Assembly: GCA_051745835.1 (NCBI GenBank)
Contig: JBNJEL010000101.1
Location: 1 to 5,829, forward strand
Source: JBNJEL01 sp051745835
GTDB lineage: Bacteria > Bacillota > Halanaerobiia > Halobacteroidales > Acetohalobiaceae
DNA length: 5,829 bases
Direction: 5' to 3'
Under the pieces are notes generated by a model. The model was not told where the DNA came from and ran no database searches. It was given only the letters and a program-made list of their open reading frames with translations. Below, piece by piece: positions 1 to 5,441 of the stretch (positions are counted from its first letter, which is position 1; each line of letters starts with the position of its first letter). The translations under genes and the position numbers were made by a program.

Positions 1-530
1 CCTACTGGATCCAACATGGCTGTCGGCTCATCAAAAACTAAACAATCAGGACGCATAGCTATAACTCCAGCAATAGCCACTCGCTGTTTTTGACCTCCCG
101 ATAACTTATGAGGAGCATGTCGAGCATAATCCTGCATATTAACTAGCTCTAACGCTTCCTGCACTCTTATCTTAATTTCTGCAGATGGTAGACCTAAATT
201 TTCCGGACCAAAGGCTACATCTTCTTCAACAATATTAGCTACTAATTGATTATCAGGATTTTGAAAGACCATTCCTAACTGCTGTCTAATCTCCCATAAC
301 TGTGACTTATCACTCGTCGACTTACCATCAACTCTTATCTCTCCCTGACTAGGAGTTAAGAGTCCATTAAGCATCTTAGCTAAAGTAGACTTACCTGAAC
401 CATTATGACCAACAATAGCAACAAATTCTCCCGGCTTAACTTCTAAATCAACACCTTTAACTGCCCAGCTATCATCCTTTTGATCCTGATATTTATAGTA
501 GACATCATCTAAATCAATTAATGATTCCAT
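1..530 (-). CDS. ecfA1: Energy-coupling factor (ECF) transporter ATPase, EcfA1/CbiO type, 5' part
   Basis: ABC-type ATPase that powers an ECF transporter for vitamins or transition-metal ions from the cytoplasmic face, normally paired with a second EcfA subunit, EcfT and a substrate-binding S component. It is partial: 176 codons are present and the 3' end lies beyond base 1. The visible motifs are Walker A GHNGSGKST (residues 41-49), Q-loop FQNPDNQ (89-95), signature LSGGQ (143-147), Walker B CLVFDE with catalytic Glu168, and D-loop MLDP (172-175). The FQNPDNQ form and the position straight after rplQ are typical of EcfA in Firmicutes, where ecfA1-ecfA2-ecfT usually follow; that is expectation, as they are outside the window. 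The ATG at 530-528 has the moderate site AAGGGTG 7 bases upstream, and an in-frame TGA three codons upstream excludes an earlier start. Which EcfA paralogue it is rests on gene order. Confidence 0.93.
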   Translation of the reverse strand, partial: MESLIDLDDVYYKYQDQKDDSWAVKGVDLEVKPGEFVAIVGHNGSGKSTLAKMLNGLLTPSQGEIRVDGKSTSDKSQLWEIRQQLGMVFQNPDNQLVANIVEEDVAFGPENLGLPSAEIKIRVQEALELVNMQDYARHAPHKLSGGQKQRVAIAGVIAMRPDCLVFDEPTAMLDPV

Positions 531-545
531 AAATTTTCACCCTTA

Positions 546-575
546 ATCATACAAAAAAACAGCCACAGTTGTAAA
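546..575 (-). promoter_or_regulatory. Possible promoter for ecfA overlapping the terminator
   Basis: On the minus strand TTTACA (575-570) and TATGAT (551-546) are separated by 18 bases; each matches the sigma-70/sigma-A consensus at five of six positions. The spacer contains the terminator T-run. Against it, initiation about seven bases after the -10 box would fall at about 539, inside the AAGGGTG ribosome binding site of ecfA (544-538), giving a nearly leaderless message. The match may therefore be fortuitous. Confidence 0.3.
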
Positions 576-652
576 CAATAATATTACGGCCGAAATAGGT
601 TTAACTTCGGCCGTAGTTATCATTATAGAAGAAAGTTTATCCAGCTGGCTGT
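552..652 (-). terminator. Nested inverted repeat with T-run after rplQ, probable terminator
   Basis: In the minus-strand RNA the 5' arm ACAGC (652-648), CAGCTG (647-642), TAAAC (639-635) pairs with GTTTA (576-572), CAACTG (571-566), GCTGT (563-559). This gives about 15 Watson-Crick pairs, one C/A mismatch and one two-base bulge on each side. It is followed directly by a run of T (558-553). Inside it sits a separate perfect 10-bp hairpin, TACGGCCGAA (615-606) against TTCGGCCGTA (594-585). The position between the ribosomal run and ecfA and the trailing T-run fit a Rho-independent terminator. The very large interior (58 bases) is atypical, so it may instead be a regulated or processed structure. 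Confidence 0.6.
585..615. repeat. Perfect 10-bp inverted repeat, 11-base loop
   Basis: TACGGCCGAA and TTCGGCCGTA form a GC-rich stem in otherwise AT-rich spacer, with loop positions 595-605. On the minus strand the bases after it are AATATTATT, not a T-run, so it is not a canonical terminator alone. It sits in the interior of the larger stem at 552-652 and could nucleate its folding. Confidence 0.85.
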
Positions 653-670
653 CTAATTTAGAATATGAAA

Positions 671-1012
671 TTATTCTACTAACTCTAAAACGGCCATTTC
701 AGCTCCATCTCCCCGACGAGGCCCTAACTTTAATACTCTAGTATAGCCGCCTGGTCGCTCTGAAAACTTCGGCGCTACTTCTTCAAATAATCTAGTTACT
801 GCTTCTTTATCTTTAAGAATATCCATTGCCTTCTTACGAGCATTGCGTGTATCATCTTTAGCAGTAGTAATTAACTTTTCAGCAGAACTTTGTGCCTCTT
901 TAGCTTTAGAAACAGTAGTTTCAATGCGATCATTTTTAAATAAAGAAATCATTAAGCTCTTAAGTAATGCCTTACGTTCTGCACTTTTTCGACTTAACTT
1001 TCTTCGTCCCAT
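671..1012 (-). CDS. rplQ: Large ribosomal subunit protein bL17
   Basis: Protein of the 50S subunit that binds 23S rRNA on the solvent side near the exit tunnel. The 113-residue length is usual for the short bacterial form. The family pattern is present throughout: a basic N-terminus MGRRKLSRKS, the block SLFKNDRIETT (23-33) with the following KAKEA helix, and the C-terminal signature GGYTRVLKLGPRRGD (88-102) followed by AEMAVLELVE. The N-terminus diverges from the common MRHRKLGR type. The start at 1012 is preceded by AAAGGAGGG at 6-base spacing, which fixes it. It lies 20 bases after rpoA, is clearly cotranscribed with it, and is the last ribosomal gene of the run; the structured region at 552-652 follows. 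Confidence 0.98.
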   Translation of the reverse strand: MGRRKLSRKSAERKALLKSLMISLFKNDRIETTVSKAKEAQSSAEKLITTAKDDTRNARKKAMDILKDKEAVTRLFEEVAPKFSERPGGYTRVLKLGPRRGDGAEMAVLELVE

Positions 1013-1032
1013 ATTAACCCTCCTTTACTACT

Positions 1033-1980
1033 TTATATCTCAGGTCGTTTCAAAGAAAGATCTAATTCCGCTAACTTATCTTTGATCTCCTGCAAAGACT
1101 TCTTACCTAAATTTCTCACCTTCATTAGGTCATCTTCAGTCTGTTCAACTAATTCTTCTACATCATTAATCCCAGCTCTTTTAAGACAGTTAGAAGAACG
1201 AACAGATAAATCTAGTTCTTCAATAGTAGTCTCTAAGATCTGGTCTTTCTCTTCTTCTTCCTTTTCTACCATTAAATCAACATCAGTAATCTCCTCATTG
1301 AGATTAATCAATAAGTCAAGATGCTCATCTAATACCTTAGCGGATAAACTAATAGCTTCTTCTGGAGTTATACTTCCATCAGTATCAAGCTCTAAAGTTA
1401 ATTTATCTAACCCGGTCACCTTACCTACCCGTACATCTTCTACATTAAAGTTAACGCGTTCAATAGGAGAAAAAGATGAATCAATTGGAATTACACCAAT
1501 TACATGTTCCTCATCATCTTTATTCTCTTCTGCTGATACATAACCTCTACCTTTTTCTACTGTTACTTCCATCTCTAATTTACCATTCTCACTTAAAGTA
1601 GCAATGTGTAAGTCAGGATTTAAGACTTCTACATTACCACTTACGGTAAATTCTTGGGCAGTAACTTCACCTTTTTCAGAAGCTCTCAAGCGTAATGTCT
1701 CTGCTTCTTCTTCAGACTCCATTCTTAAGACTAACTTCTTTAAATTTAAAATTATATCTGTTACATCTTCTACTACTCCCGGTACAGTAGAAAATTCATG
1801 CTCCACTCCTTCAATCTTTACTGAAGTAGGAGCTGCTCCTGGTAGCGAGGATAACATAATTCTCCGTAAAGAATTACCTAATGTAATACCATATCCTCTT
1901 TCTAGAGGAGAAAGAACAAATTTACCATAATCATCAGTTGATTCTATTCTCTCGATCGCAGGTTTTTCAAATTCGATCAT
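1033..1980 (-). CDS. rpoA: DNA-directed RNA polymerase subunit alpha
   Basis: The alpha dimer seeds assembly of RNA polymerase by binding beta and beta', and its C-terminal domain contacts UP elements and activators. The 315 residues match the Firmicutes length. The N-terminal domain (about 1-235) carries the dimerisation core LSPLERGYGITLGNSLRRIML (24-43). A very acidic linker follows (about 238-250, VEKEEEEKDQILE). The C-terminal domain (about 251-311) has SVRSSNCLK, with Arg261 and Asn264 at the positions of the DNA-contacting Arg265 and Asn268 of the E. coli subunit, and the helix-hairpin-helix NLGKKSLQEIKDKL. The start MIEFEKP is family-typical, but the nearest GGAGG (1998-1994) is 13 bases upstream, longer than in most neighbours. 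It follows rpsD after a 108-base gap and precedes rplQ by 20 bases. Many Asp/Glu residues hint at salt adaptation. Confidence 0.99.
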   Translation of the reverse strand: MIEFEKPAIERIESTDDYGKFVLSPLERGYGITLGNSLRRIMLSSLPGAAPTSVKIEGVEHEFSTVPGVVEDVTDIILNLKKLVLRMESEEEAETLRLRASEKGEVTAQEFTVSGNVEVLNPDLHIATLSENGKLEMEVTVEKGRGYVSAEENKDDEEHVIGVIPIDSSFSPIERVNFNVEDVRVGKVTGLDKLTLELDTDGSITPEEAISLSAKVLDEHLDLLINLNEEITDVDLMVEKEEEEKDQILETTIEELDLSVRSSNCLKRAGINDVEELVEQTEDDLMKVRNLGKKSLQEIKDKLAELDLSLKRPEI

Positions 1981-2088
1981 TATTTATTAAATCCCTCCCT
2001 TAAAGTACATAAATTTACTATTATCAAACTGAGGGCTAACTCAAAACTATCCCAATCAAAGCAGGAGGTAAAAATCCTTACTTAATTA
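1981..2088 (-). promoter_or_regulatory. rpsD-rpoA spacer, candidate rpoA leader element
   Basis: This 108-base gap is about three times the other spacers between the alpha-operon genes. The minus-strand RNA contains ACCTCCT (2069-2063), complementary to the rpoA ribosome binding site: CCTCCT (2068-2063) can pair with GGGAGG (1999-1994), with one G/U pair. Between them is a small hairpin, TGAG (2036-2033) with CTCA (2026-2023). An alternative pairs GGGATA (2053-2048) with TAGCCC (2032-2027), with one mismatch. Together these could let the leader hide or expose the rpoA start. No convincing promoter or stable T-run terminator was found. The regulatory role is inferred. Confidence 0.4.
1994..1998 (-). 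promoter_or_regulatory. Ribosome binding site of rpoA, long spacing
   Basis: GGAGG within AAGGGAGGGAT lies 13 bases before the rpoA ATG. Most neighbours have 6 to 10 bases. The protein start MIEFEKP is conserved in the family and there is no better start nearby, so the long spacing appears real and may lower or condition initiation. Confidence 0.75.
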
Positions 2089-2715
2089 TTATCTAGAGTA
2101 GAACTCAACGATTAACTGTTCGCGTACCGGAATATCTATATCTTCTCTTGTAGCTTCTTTTAATACTTTACCTTCTTTACTCTCTAAATCAACATCTAAC
2201 CAAGCAGGAATATTCTGTTGAGCAGTAAACTCAGTAATCTCTTGCATCCGCTTCATATCCTTACTAGAATCCTTAACTGCTACAACATCTCCTTCATTAA
2301 CTAAATAAGAAGGAATATCTACCTTTTCTCCATTAACTTCAAAGTGTCCATGTCTAACTAACTGTCTAGCTTCATTTCTAGAAGCAGCCAAACCTAACCG
2401 ATAAACTACATTATCTAATCTGCTTTCTAAGATCTGTAGAAAGTTCTCACCAGTAATTCCTGATTTATTATCCGCCATCTCAAAGTACTTTCTAAATAAT
2501 CCTTCTGTCACACCATAAATTCTTCTTAACTTCTGCTTCTCTCGTAACTGAACACCAAACTCAGATAACTTACGTCTACTATTTCCTTGGTCACCTGGAG
2601 CATAAGGTCGACGTTCAACAGCACATTTATCTGAAAAACATCTCTCACCTTTTAGAAATAACTTCTCTCCTTCACGGCGACACTTACGACAAACAGACTT
2701 AGTATCTCTTGCCAT
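2089..2715 (-). CDS. rpsD: Small ribosomal subunit protein uS4, zinc-binding form
   Basis: Primary 16S rRNA-binding protein that nucleates 30S assembly by gripping the five-way junction in the 5' domain; in enterobacteria it also represses the alpha operon translationally. The 208-residue length is usual. The N-terminus has Cys9, Cys12, Cys26 and Cys31 (C-x2-C-x13-C-x4-C), the zinc-binding form known from Thermus; many bacteria have lost it. LREKQKLRRIYG (57-68) is the family signature. The S4 RNA-binding domain spans about 98-158, including SRNEARQLVRHGH (112-124) and the VNGEKVDIPSY turn. The end IVEFYSR is typical. GGAGGTG lies 10 bases before the ATG. It follows rpsK by 36 bases. Whether it regulates this operon is not shown by the sequence, but the unusual spacer directly downstream is a candidate target. 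Confidence 0.99.
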   Translation of the reverse strand: MARDTKSVCRKCRREGEKLFLKGERCFSDKCAVERRPYAPGDQGNSRRKLSEFGVQLREKQKLRRIYGVTEGLFRKYFEMADNKSGITGENFLQILESRLDNVVYRLGLAASRNEARQLVRHGHFEVNGEKVDIPSYLVNEGDVVAVKDSSKDMKRMQEITEFTAQQNIPAWLDVDLESKEGKVLKEATREDIDIPVREQLIVEFYSR

Positions 2716-2751
2716 TTTAATTACACCTCCAAATCAAATTACTTAAATTAA

Positions 2752-3132
2752 TTATACGCGACGTCGTTTCGGTGGTCGACAACCATTGTGTGGAATCGGA
2801 GTAACATCCTTAATTCCAGCAATCTCTAATCCAGTAGATTGTAAAGCACGTACTGCAGCTTCTCTACCTGCACCTGGTCCCTTAACAAAAACTTCTACTT
2901 CCTTAAGGCCATGTTCCATAGCTTCCTTAGCAGCATCTTCTGCAGCCATCTGTGCAGCATAAGGAGTACTCTTCTTTGTACCTTTAAAGCCTAAATTACC
3001 AGCACTAGACCAAGAAATAACATTGCCTTGCTGGTCAGCTAAGCTAACAATCGTATTATTAAAAGTCGAATGTATATGAGCTTGCCCCTTTGTTACATGT
3101 TTTACCTTCTTCTTTCGTTTACGCCGAGCCAT
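2752..3132 (-). CDS. rpsK: Small ribosomal subunit protein uS11
   Basis: Protein of the 30S platform that binds 16S rRNA near the E site and the Shine-Dalgarno/anti-Shine-Dalgarno helix. The 126-residue length is normal. Visible features are a very basic N-terminal tail (MARRKRKKKVKHV), GQAHIHSTFNNTIV (16-29), the block SSAGNLGFKGTKKSTPYAAQ (42-61), KGPGAGREAAVRAL (84-97), and the conserved end TPIPHNGCRPPKRRRV (111-126). The Asn115-Gly116 pair corresponds to the site that becomes isoaspartate in E. coli S11. AAGGAGGG sits 9 bases before the ATG. It lies between rpsM (33 bases upstream) and rpsD (36 bases downstream), the standard alpha-operon order. Confidence 0.99.
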   Translation of the reverse strand: MARRKRKKKVKHVTKGQAHIHSTFNNTIVSLADQQGNVISWSSAGNLGFKGTKKSTPYAAQMAAEDAAKEAMEHGLKEVEVFVKGPGAGREAAVRALQSTGLEIAGIKDVTPIPHNGCRPPKRRRV

Positions 3133-3165
3133 TAAAAATCTCCCTCCTTGCTTTATTAATTATAA

Positions 3166-3534
3166 CTAGCCTCTACTAATTCCTACAGTCTCCTTAGGAC
3201 CTTTACGAGTACGAGCATTAGTTTGAGTTCTTTGACCTCTAACTGGTAATCCTCGCTTATGTCTAATACCACGATAACAACCAATATCTTTCAAACGCTT
3301 GATATCACTACGAATTTCTCGTCTTAATTCACCTTCAACAGTACACTCTTCATCAATTACTTTTCTTAATTGAGCAACTTCTTCTTCAGTTAAATCATCC
3401 ACTCTAGTATCCGGATTAACATCAGTCTGCTCTAAAATCGTCTGAGCAGTAGACCGTCCAATACCATAGATATAAGTCAGTCCAATCTCTACTCGTTTAT
3501 CACGTGGTAGATCTACACCTTCAATTCGAGCCAT
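3166..3534 (-). CDS. rpsM: Small ribosomal subunit protein uS13
   Basis: Protein of the 30S head that forms bridges to the 50S subunit and contacts the P-site tRNA through its C-terminal tail. The 122-residue length is normal. The start MARIEGVDLPRDKRVEIGLTY and the helix-two-turn-helix region GIGRSTAQTIL (24-34) are typical, as is RHKRGLPVRGQRTQTNARTRKG (91-112). The last residues, KETVGISRG, lack the lysine cluster that usually ends this protein. GGAGGTG lies 9 bases before the ATG. It is 34 bases downstream of rpmJ and 33 upstream of rpsK. The stop is TAG, while most neighbours use TAA. Confidence 0.99.
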   Translation of the reverse strand: MARIEGVDLPRDKRVEIGLTYIYGIGRSTAQTILEQTDVNPDTRVDDLTEEEVAQLRKVIDEECTVEGELRREIRSDIKRLKDIGCYRGIRHKRGLPVRGQRTQTNARTRKGPKETVGISRG

Positions 3535-3568
3535 AAGTTTACACCTCCAATTTTTTGATAATTAATGA

Positions 3569-3682
3569 TTAACCTTGTCGCTGTTTATGCTTAGGATTTT
3601 CACAGATTACATATACCTTACCTTTCCTTCTTACAACCTTACATTTATCACAGATAGGTTTAACCGATGGTCGAACTTTCAT
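3569..3682 (-). CDS. rpmJ: Large ribosomal subunit protein bL36, zinc-ribbon form
   Basis: The smallest 50S protein, a zinc ribbon that stabilises 23S rRNA domains near the base of the L7/L12 stalk. The gene encodes 37 residues, beginning MKVRPSVKPICDKCKVVRRK and ending NPKHKQRQG, exactly the family length. The zinc ligands Cys11, Cys14, Cys27 and His32 are all present, so this is the zinc-dependent (C+) version. GAGGAGGG precedes the ATG at 6-base spacing. It lies between infA (47 bases upstream) and rpsM (34 bases downstream), the usual Firmicutes order. Confidence 0.98.
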   Translation of the reverse strand: MKVRPSVKPICDKCKVVRRKGKVYVICENPKHKQRQG

Positions 3683-3729
3683 ACTATACCCTCCTCTTTT
3701 ACAAACCTAGTAATTACTATAGTTCCGGT

Positions 3730-3951
3730 TTAGGATTTATGTCGATAAGTGATTCGCCCACGGCTTAAATCATAAGGTGATAGCTCTACAGTAACTTTAT
3801 CACCCGGCAAAATTCTAATAAAGTTCATTCTCATTTTCCCCGATACATGAGCTAAAACTTTATGCCCATTATCTAATTCAACACGAAACTTAGCATTTGG
3901 TAATGGCTCAACAACAGTACCTTCTACTTCAATCGGATCCTCTTTAGACAT
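3730..3951 (-). CDS. infA: Translation initiation factor IF-1
   Basis: Small OB-fold factor that occupies the A site of the 30S subunit and supports IF-2 and IF-3 during initiation. The 73 residues are within one or two of the usual length. Family features are the start MSKEDPIEVEGTVVEPLPNA, FRVELDNGH (22-30), the loop VSGKMRMNFIRILPGD (36-51) that inserts at the decoding site, and DLSRGRITYR (61-70). The start ATG is supported by homology and by an in-frame TGA four codons upstream, although the strong AAAGGAGG lies 13 bases away. It follows map after a 67-base gap containing a promoter, so it may begin its own transcript with rpmJ and the alpha operon. Confidence 0.99.
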   Translation of the reverse strand: MSKEDPIEVEGTVVEPLPNAKFRVELDNGHKVLAHVSGKMRMNFIRILPGDKVTVELSPYDLSRGRITYRHKS

Positions 3952-3964
3952 TAAAGAAACTCAA

Positions 3965-3972
3965 CCTCCTTT
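3965..3972 (-). promoter_or_regulatory. Ribosome binding site of infA, long spacing
   Basis: AAAGGAGG is a near-perfect complement to the 16S rRNA 3' end but is separated from the infA ATG by 13 bases, matching the unusual spacing at rpoA. The in-frame TGA between the site and the gene rules out an upstream start. Confidence 0.8.
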
Positions 3973-3982
3973 AGATCTCAAT

Positions 3983-4017
3983 ATTATATTATACCACAAT
4001 TTTTTACCAATATGCAA
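3983..4017 (-). promoter_or_regulatory. Internal promoter for infA-rpmJ-alpha operon
   Basis: The minus strand has a consensus TATAAT (3993-3988) preceded by TGG, giving the extended -10 form TGnTATAAT, with TTGCAT (4017-4012) 18 bases upstream as a weak -35 box. A second overlapping TATAAT (3988-3983) pairs with TTGGTA (4010-4005) at 16-base spacing. The boxes start right after the map stop codon. Initiation would give a leader of about 25 to 30 bases containing the infA ribosome binding site. This is a sigma-A-type promoter by sequence; its activity is inferred. Confidence 0.65.
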
Positions 4018-4018
4018 T

Positions 4019-4765
4019 TTAAAGCTCAGTTAAAATCTCTGGTTCTCCTTCTGTCACAGCAATGGTATGCTCAAAATGAGCTGATAACTCATCATCTTCA
4101 GTCACAACAGTCCAGTCATCTTCTAAAGTCTCCACTTGATGCCCCCCTACATTAACCATTGGTTCAATAGCTAATGTCATACCAGGTTTTAAACGGGGAC
4201 CTTTACCCGGTGGGCCATAATTTGGTATCTGTGGACTCTCATGCATTTCATTACCAATACCATGACCAACAAATTGTCGTACCACAGAAAAGCCTGCCGC
4301 TTCAACATGAGTCTGAATCGCATGCGATATATCTGATAATCTATTTCCAGCTACTGCTTCTTTAATCCCTAACAGTAAGGATTCTTCTGTGATCTGCATT
4401 AATTTCTGGGCTGTCTCAGATACTTCACCAACAGCTAAAGTCCTAGCAGCATCACCATAATAACCATTCTTTTTAGCCCCTAAATCTAATCCAATAATAT
4501 CACCTGATTTAAGTTGATCAGCACTTGGAATTCCATGTACAACTTGCTCATTAATAGCTACACAGACAGTACTAGGAAAACCGCGGTAACCTTTAAACGC
4601 AGGTTCAGCATCATGATCACGAATAAATTCTTCTGCTAATCGATCAATCTCTGCTGTGGTAATTCCTGGTTTAACTTTCTCAGCTAAGAAAGCATGCGTC
4701 TTAGCCACTAACTTATTTACCTCACGCATCAAATTTAATTGCCGTTCAGATTTACGAACTATCAT
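4019..4765 (-). CDS. map: Type I methionine aminopeptidase
   Basis: Cytoplasmic metalloenzyme that removes the initiator methionine from new proteins when the second residue is small. The 248-residue length is typical of the short bacterial type I form, with no N-terminal extension. The five metal ligands are visible: Asp94 (GLDLG), Asp105 (GYYGD), His168 (VGHGIG), Glu201 (AIEPM) and Glu232 (FEHT). His77 (VVHGIP) is the substrate-contacting histidine. The substrate-pocket region around NEMHESPQIPNYG (172-184) is also conserved. The ATG overlaps the adk stop as ATGA, implying translational coupling, and AGGAG lies about 8 bases before it. Many Firmicutes carry a small KOW-domain gene between map and infA; it is absent here and only 67 bases with a promoter separate the two. 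Confidence 0.99.
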   Translation of the reverse strand: MIVRKSERQLNLMREVNKLVAKTHAFLAEKVKPGITTAEIDRLAEEFIRDHDAEPAFKGYRGFPSTVCVAINEQVVHGIPSADQLKSGDIIGLDLGAKKNGYYGDAARTLAVGEVSETAQKLMQITEESLLLGIKEAVAGNRLSDISHAIQTHVEAAGFSVVRQFVGHGIGNEMHESPQIPNYGPPGKGPRLKPGMTLAIEPMVNVGGHQVETLEDDWTVVTEDDELSAHFEHTIAVTEGEPEILTEL

Positions 4766-5406
4766 TCTACTAACTCCTGTTTGATATTAGCAAAAACTTG
4801 ATCAGGAGTCGCTTCTCCATCGATCGATTTTAACTTACCTTTATCTTGATAGTAATTAATTAATGGTTCAGTCTGTTCCTTATAGACTTCTAAGCGTTCT
4901 TTAATTGTTTCTGGTTGATCATCATCGCGTTGATATAACTGACTGCCACATTGATCACAGACTCCCTCGTTTTCAGGAGGATTAAAGTCAAGATGATAAC
5001 TTCTACCGCACTCACTACAGACTCTACGTCCAGATAATCTTCTAATTACTTCTTCATCACTTACTGCAATATTTATGACAGCATCTAATTCAATTGCAAG
5101 ATCAGCTAAAATATCTTCTAATGCATCTGCTTGCCCAACTGTACGAGGAAAACCATCTAGAATAAAGCCCGCTTGACAGTCATCATCAGCTAATCTATTT
5201 TCTACAATGCCAATAGTTACTTCATCAGGTACTAATTGTCCTTGGTCAATATACTCTTTTGCCTTCTGACCTAAAGGCGTCTCATTTTTAATTGCGCTTC
5301 TGAAGATATCTCCAGTAGCAATATGTGGTACATCAAACTCTTCTACTAAGTTAGCAGCTTGAGTACCTTTACCAGCACCAGGAGGCCCTACTAAAATTAT
5401 ATGCAC
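4762..5406 (-). CDS. adk: Adenylate kinase, zinc-binding long form
   Basis: Catalyses ATP + AMP to 2 ADP in the cytoplasm and so balances adenine nucleotides. The 214 residues match the long-LID form. The visible parts are the P-loop GPPGAGKGT (7-15), the AMP-binding region ATGDIFR (30-36) and GFPRT (85-89), and the LID domain with Cys130, Cys133, Cys150 and Cys153, the structural zinc set common in Gram-positive enzymes. Arg160 with DDDQPET (161-167) and Arg171 follow. The start is GTG (5406-5404), not ATG; AAAGGAG lies 10 bases upstream and no alternative fits better. The gene begins 35 bases after secY and its stop overlaps map by 4 bp. Acidic runs such as ADDD and RDDD are consistent with a salt-adapted host. 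Confidence 0.99.
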   Translation of the reverse strand: MHIILVGPPGAGKGTQAANLVEEFDVPHIATGDIFRSAIKNETPLGQKAKEYIDQGQLVPDEVTIGIVENRLADDDCQAGFILDGFPRTVGQADALEDILADLAIELDAVINIAVSDEEVIRRLSGRRVCSECGRSYHLDFNPPENEGVCDQCGSQLYQRDDDQPETIKERLEVYKEQTEPLINYYQDKGKLKSIDGEATPDQVFANIKQELVE

Positions 5407-5416
5407 CTTATAATCA

Positions 5417-5423
5417 CTCCTTT
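5417..5423 (-). promoter_or_regulatory. Ribosome binding site that fixes the GTG start of adk
   Basis: AAAGGAG ends 10 bases before GTG at 5406-5404. Reading upstream in frame gives no ATG, and GTG is immediately followed by the conserved HIILVGPPG, so GTG is taken as the start. Confidence 0.85.
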
Positions 5424-5441
5424 AGACTTAATCGATCAAAC

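Noticed and set aside
559..652. Small transposable element (MITE) bounded by ACAGCCA/TGGCTGT
   Set aside because: There is no target-site duplication at the ends and the arrangement with a T-run fits a terminator structure better.
843..1930. Plus-strand open frames at 843-1085, 1082-1543 and 1604-1930
   Set aside because: They lie antisense to rplQ and rpoA, have low-complexity Ser-rich translations, no family features and no convincing ribosome binding sites; they are shadows of the real genes.
1987..2010. Seven-residue minus-strand frame (MYFKGGI) upstream of rpoA
   Set aside because: No ribosome binding site precedes its ATG, and it simply reads across the rpoA ribosome binding site; translation is not supported.
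2059..2075. Strong plus-strand AGGAGG that looks like a ribosome binding site
   Set aside because: No start codon follows at a usable distance on the plus strand; it is better explained as the complement of the CCTCCT leader motif on the transcribed strand.
3708..3719. Perfect 12-bp palindrome TAGTAATTACTA between infA and rpmJ
   Set aside because: AT-rich and without a loop, T-run or clear partner; plausible by chance in this composition, though an operator cannot be excluded.
4174..4365. Plus-strand 63-codon frame inside map
   Set aside because: Antisense to a fully conserved map gene with no recognisable protein features.
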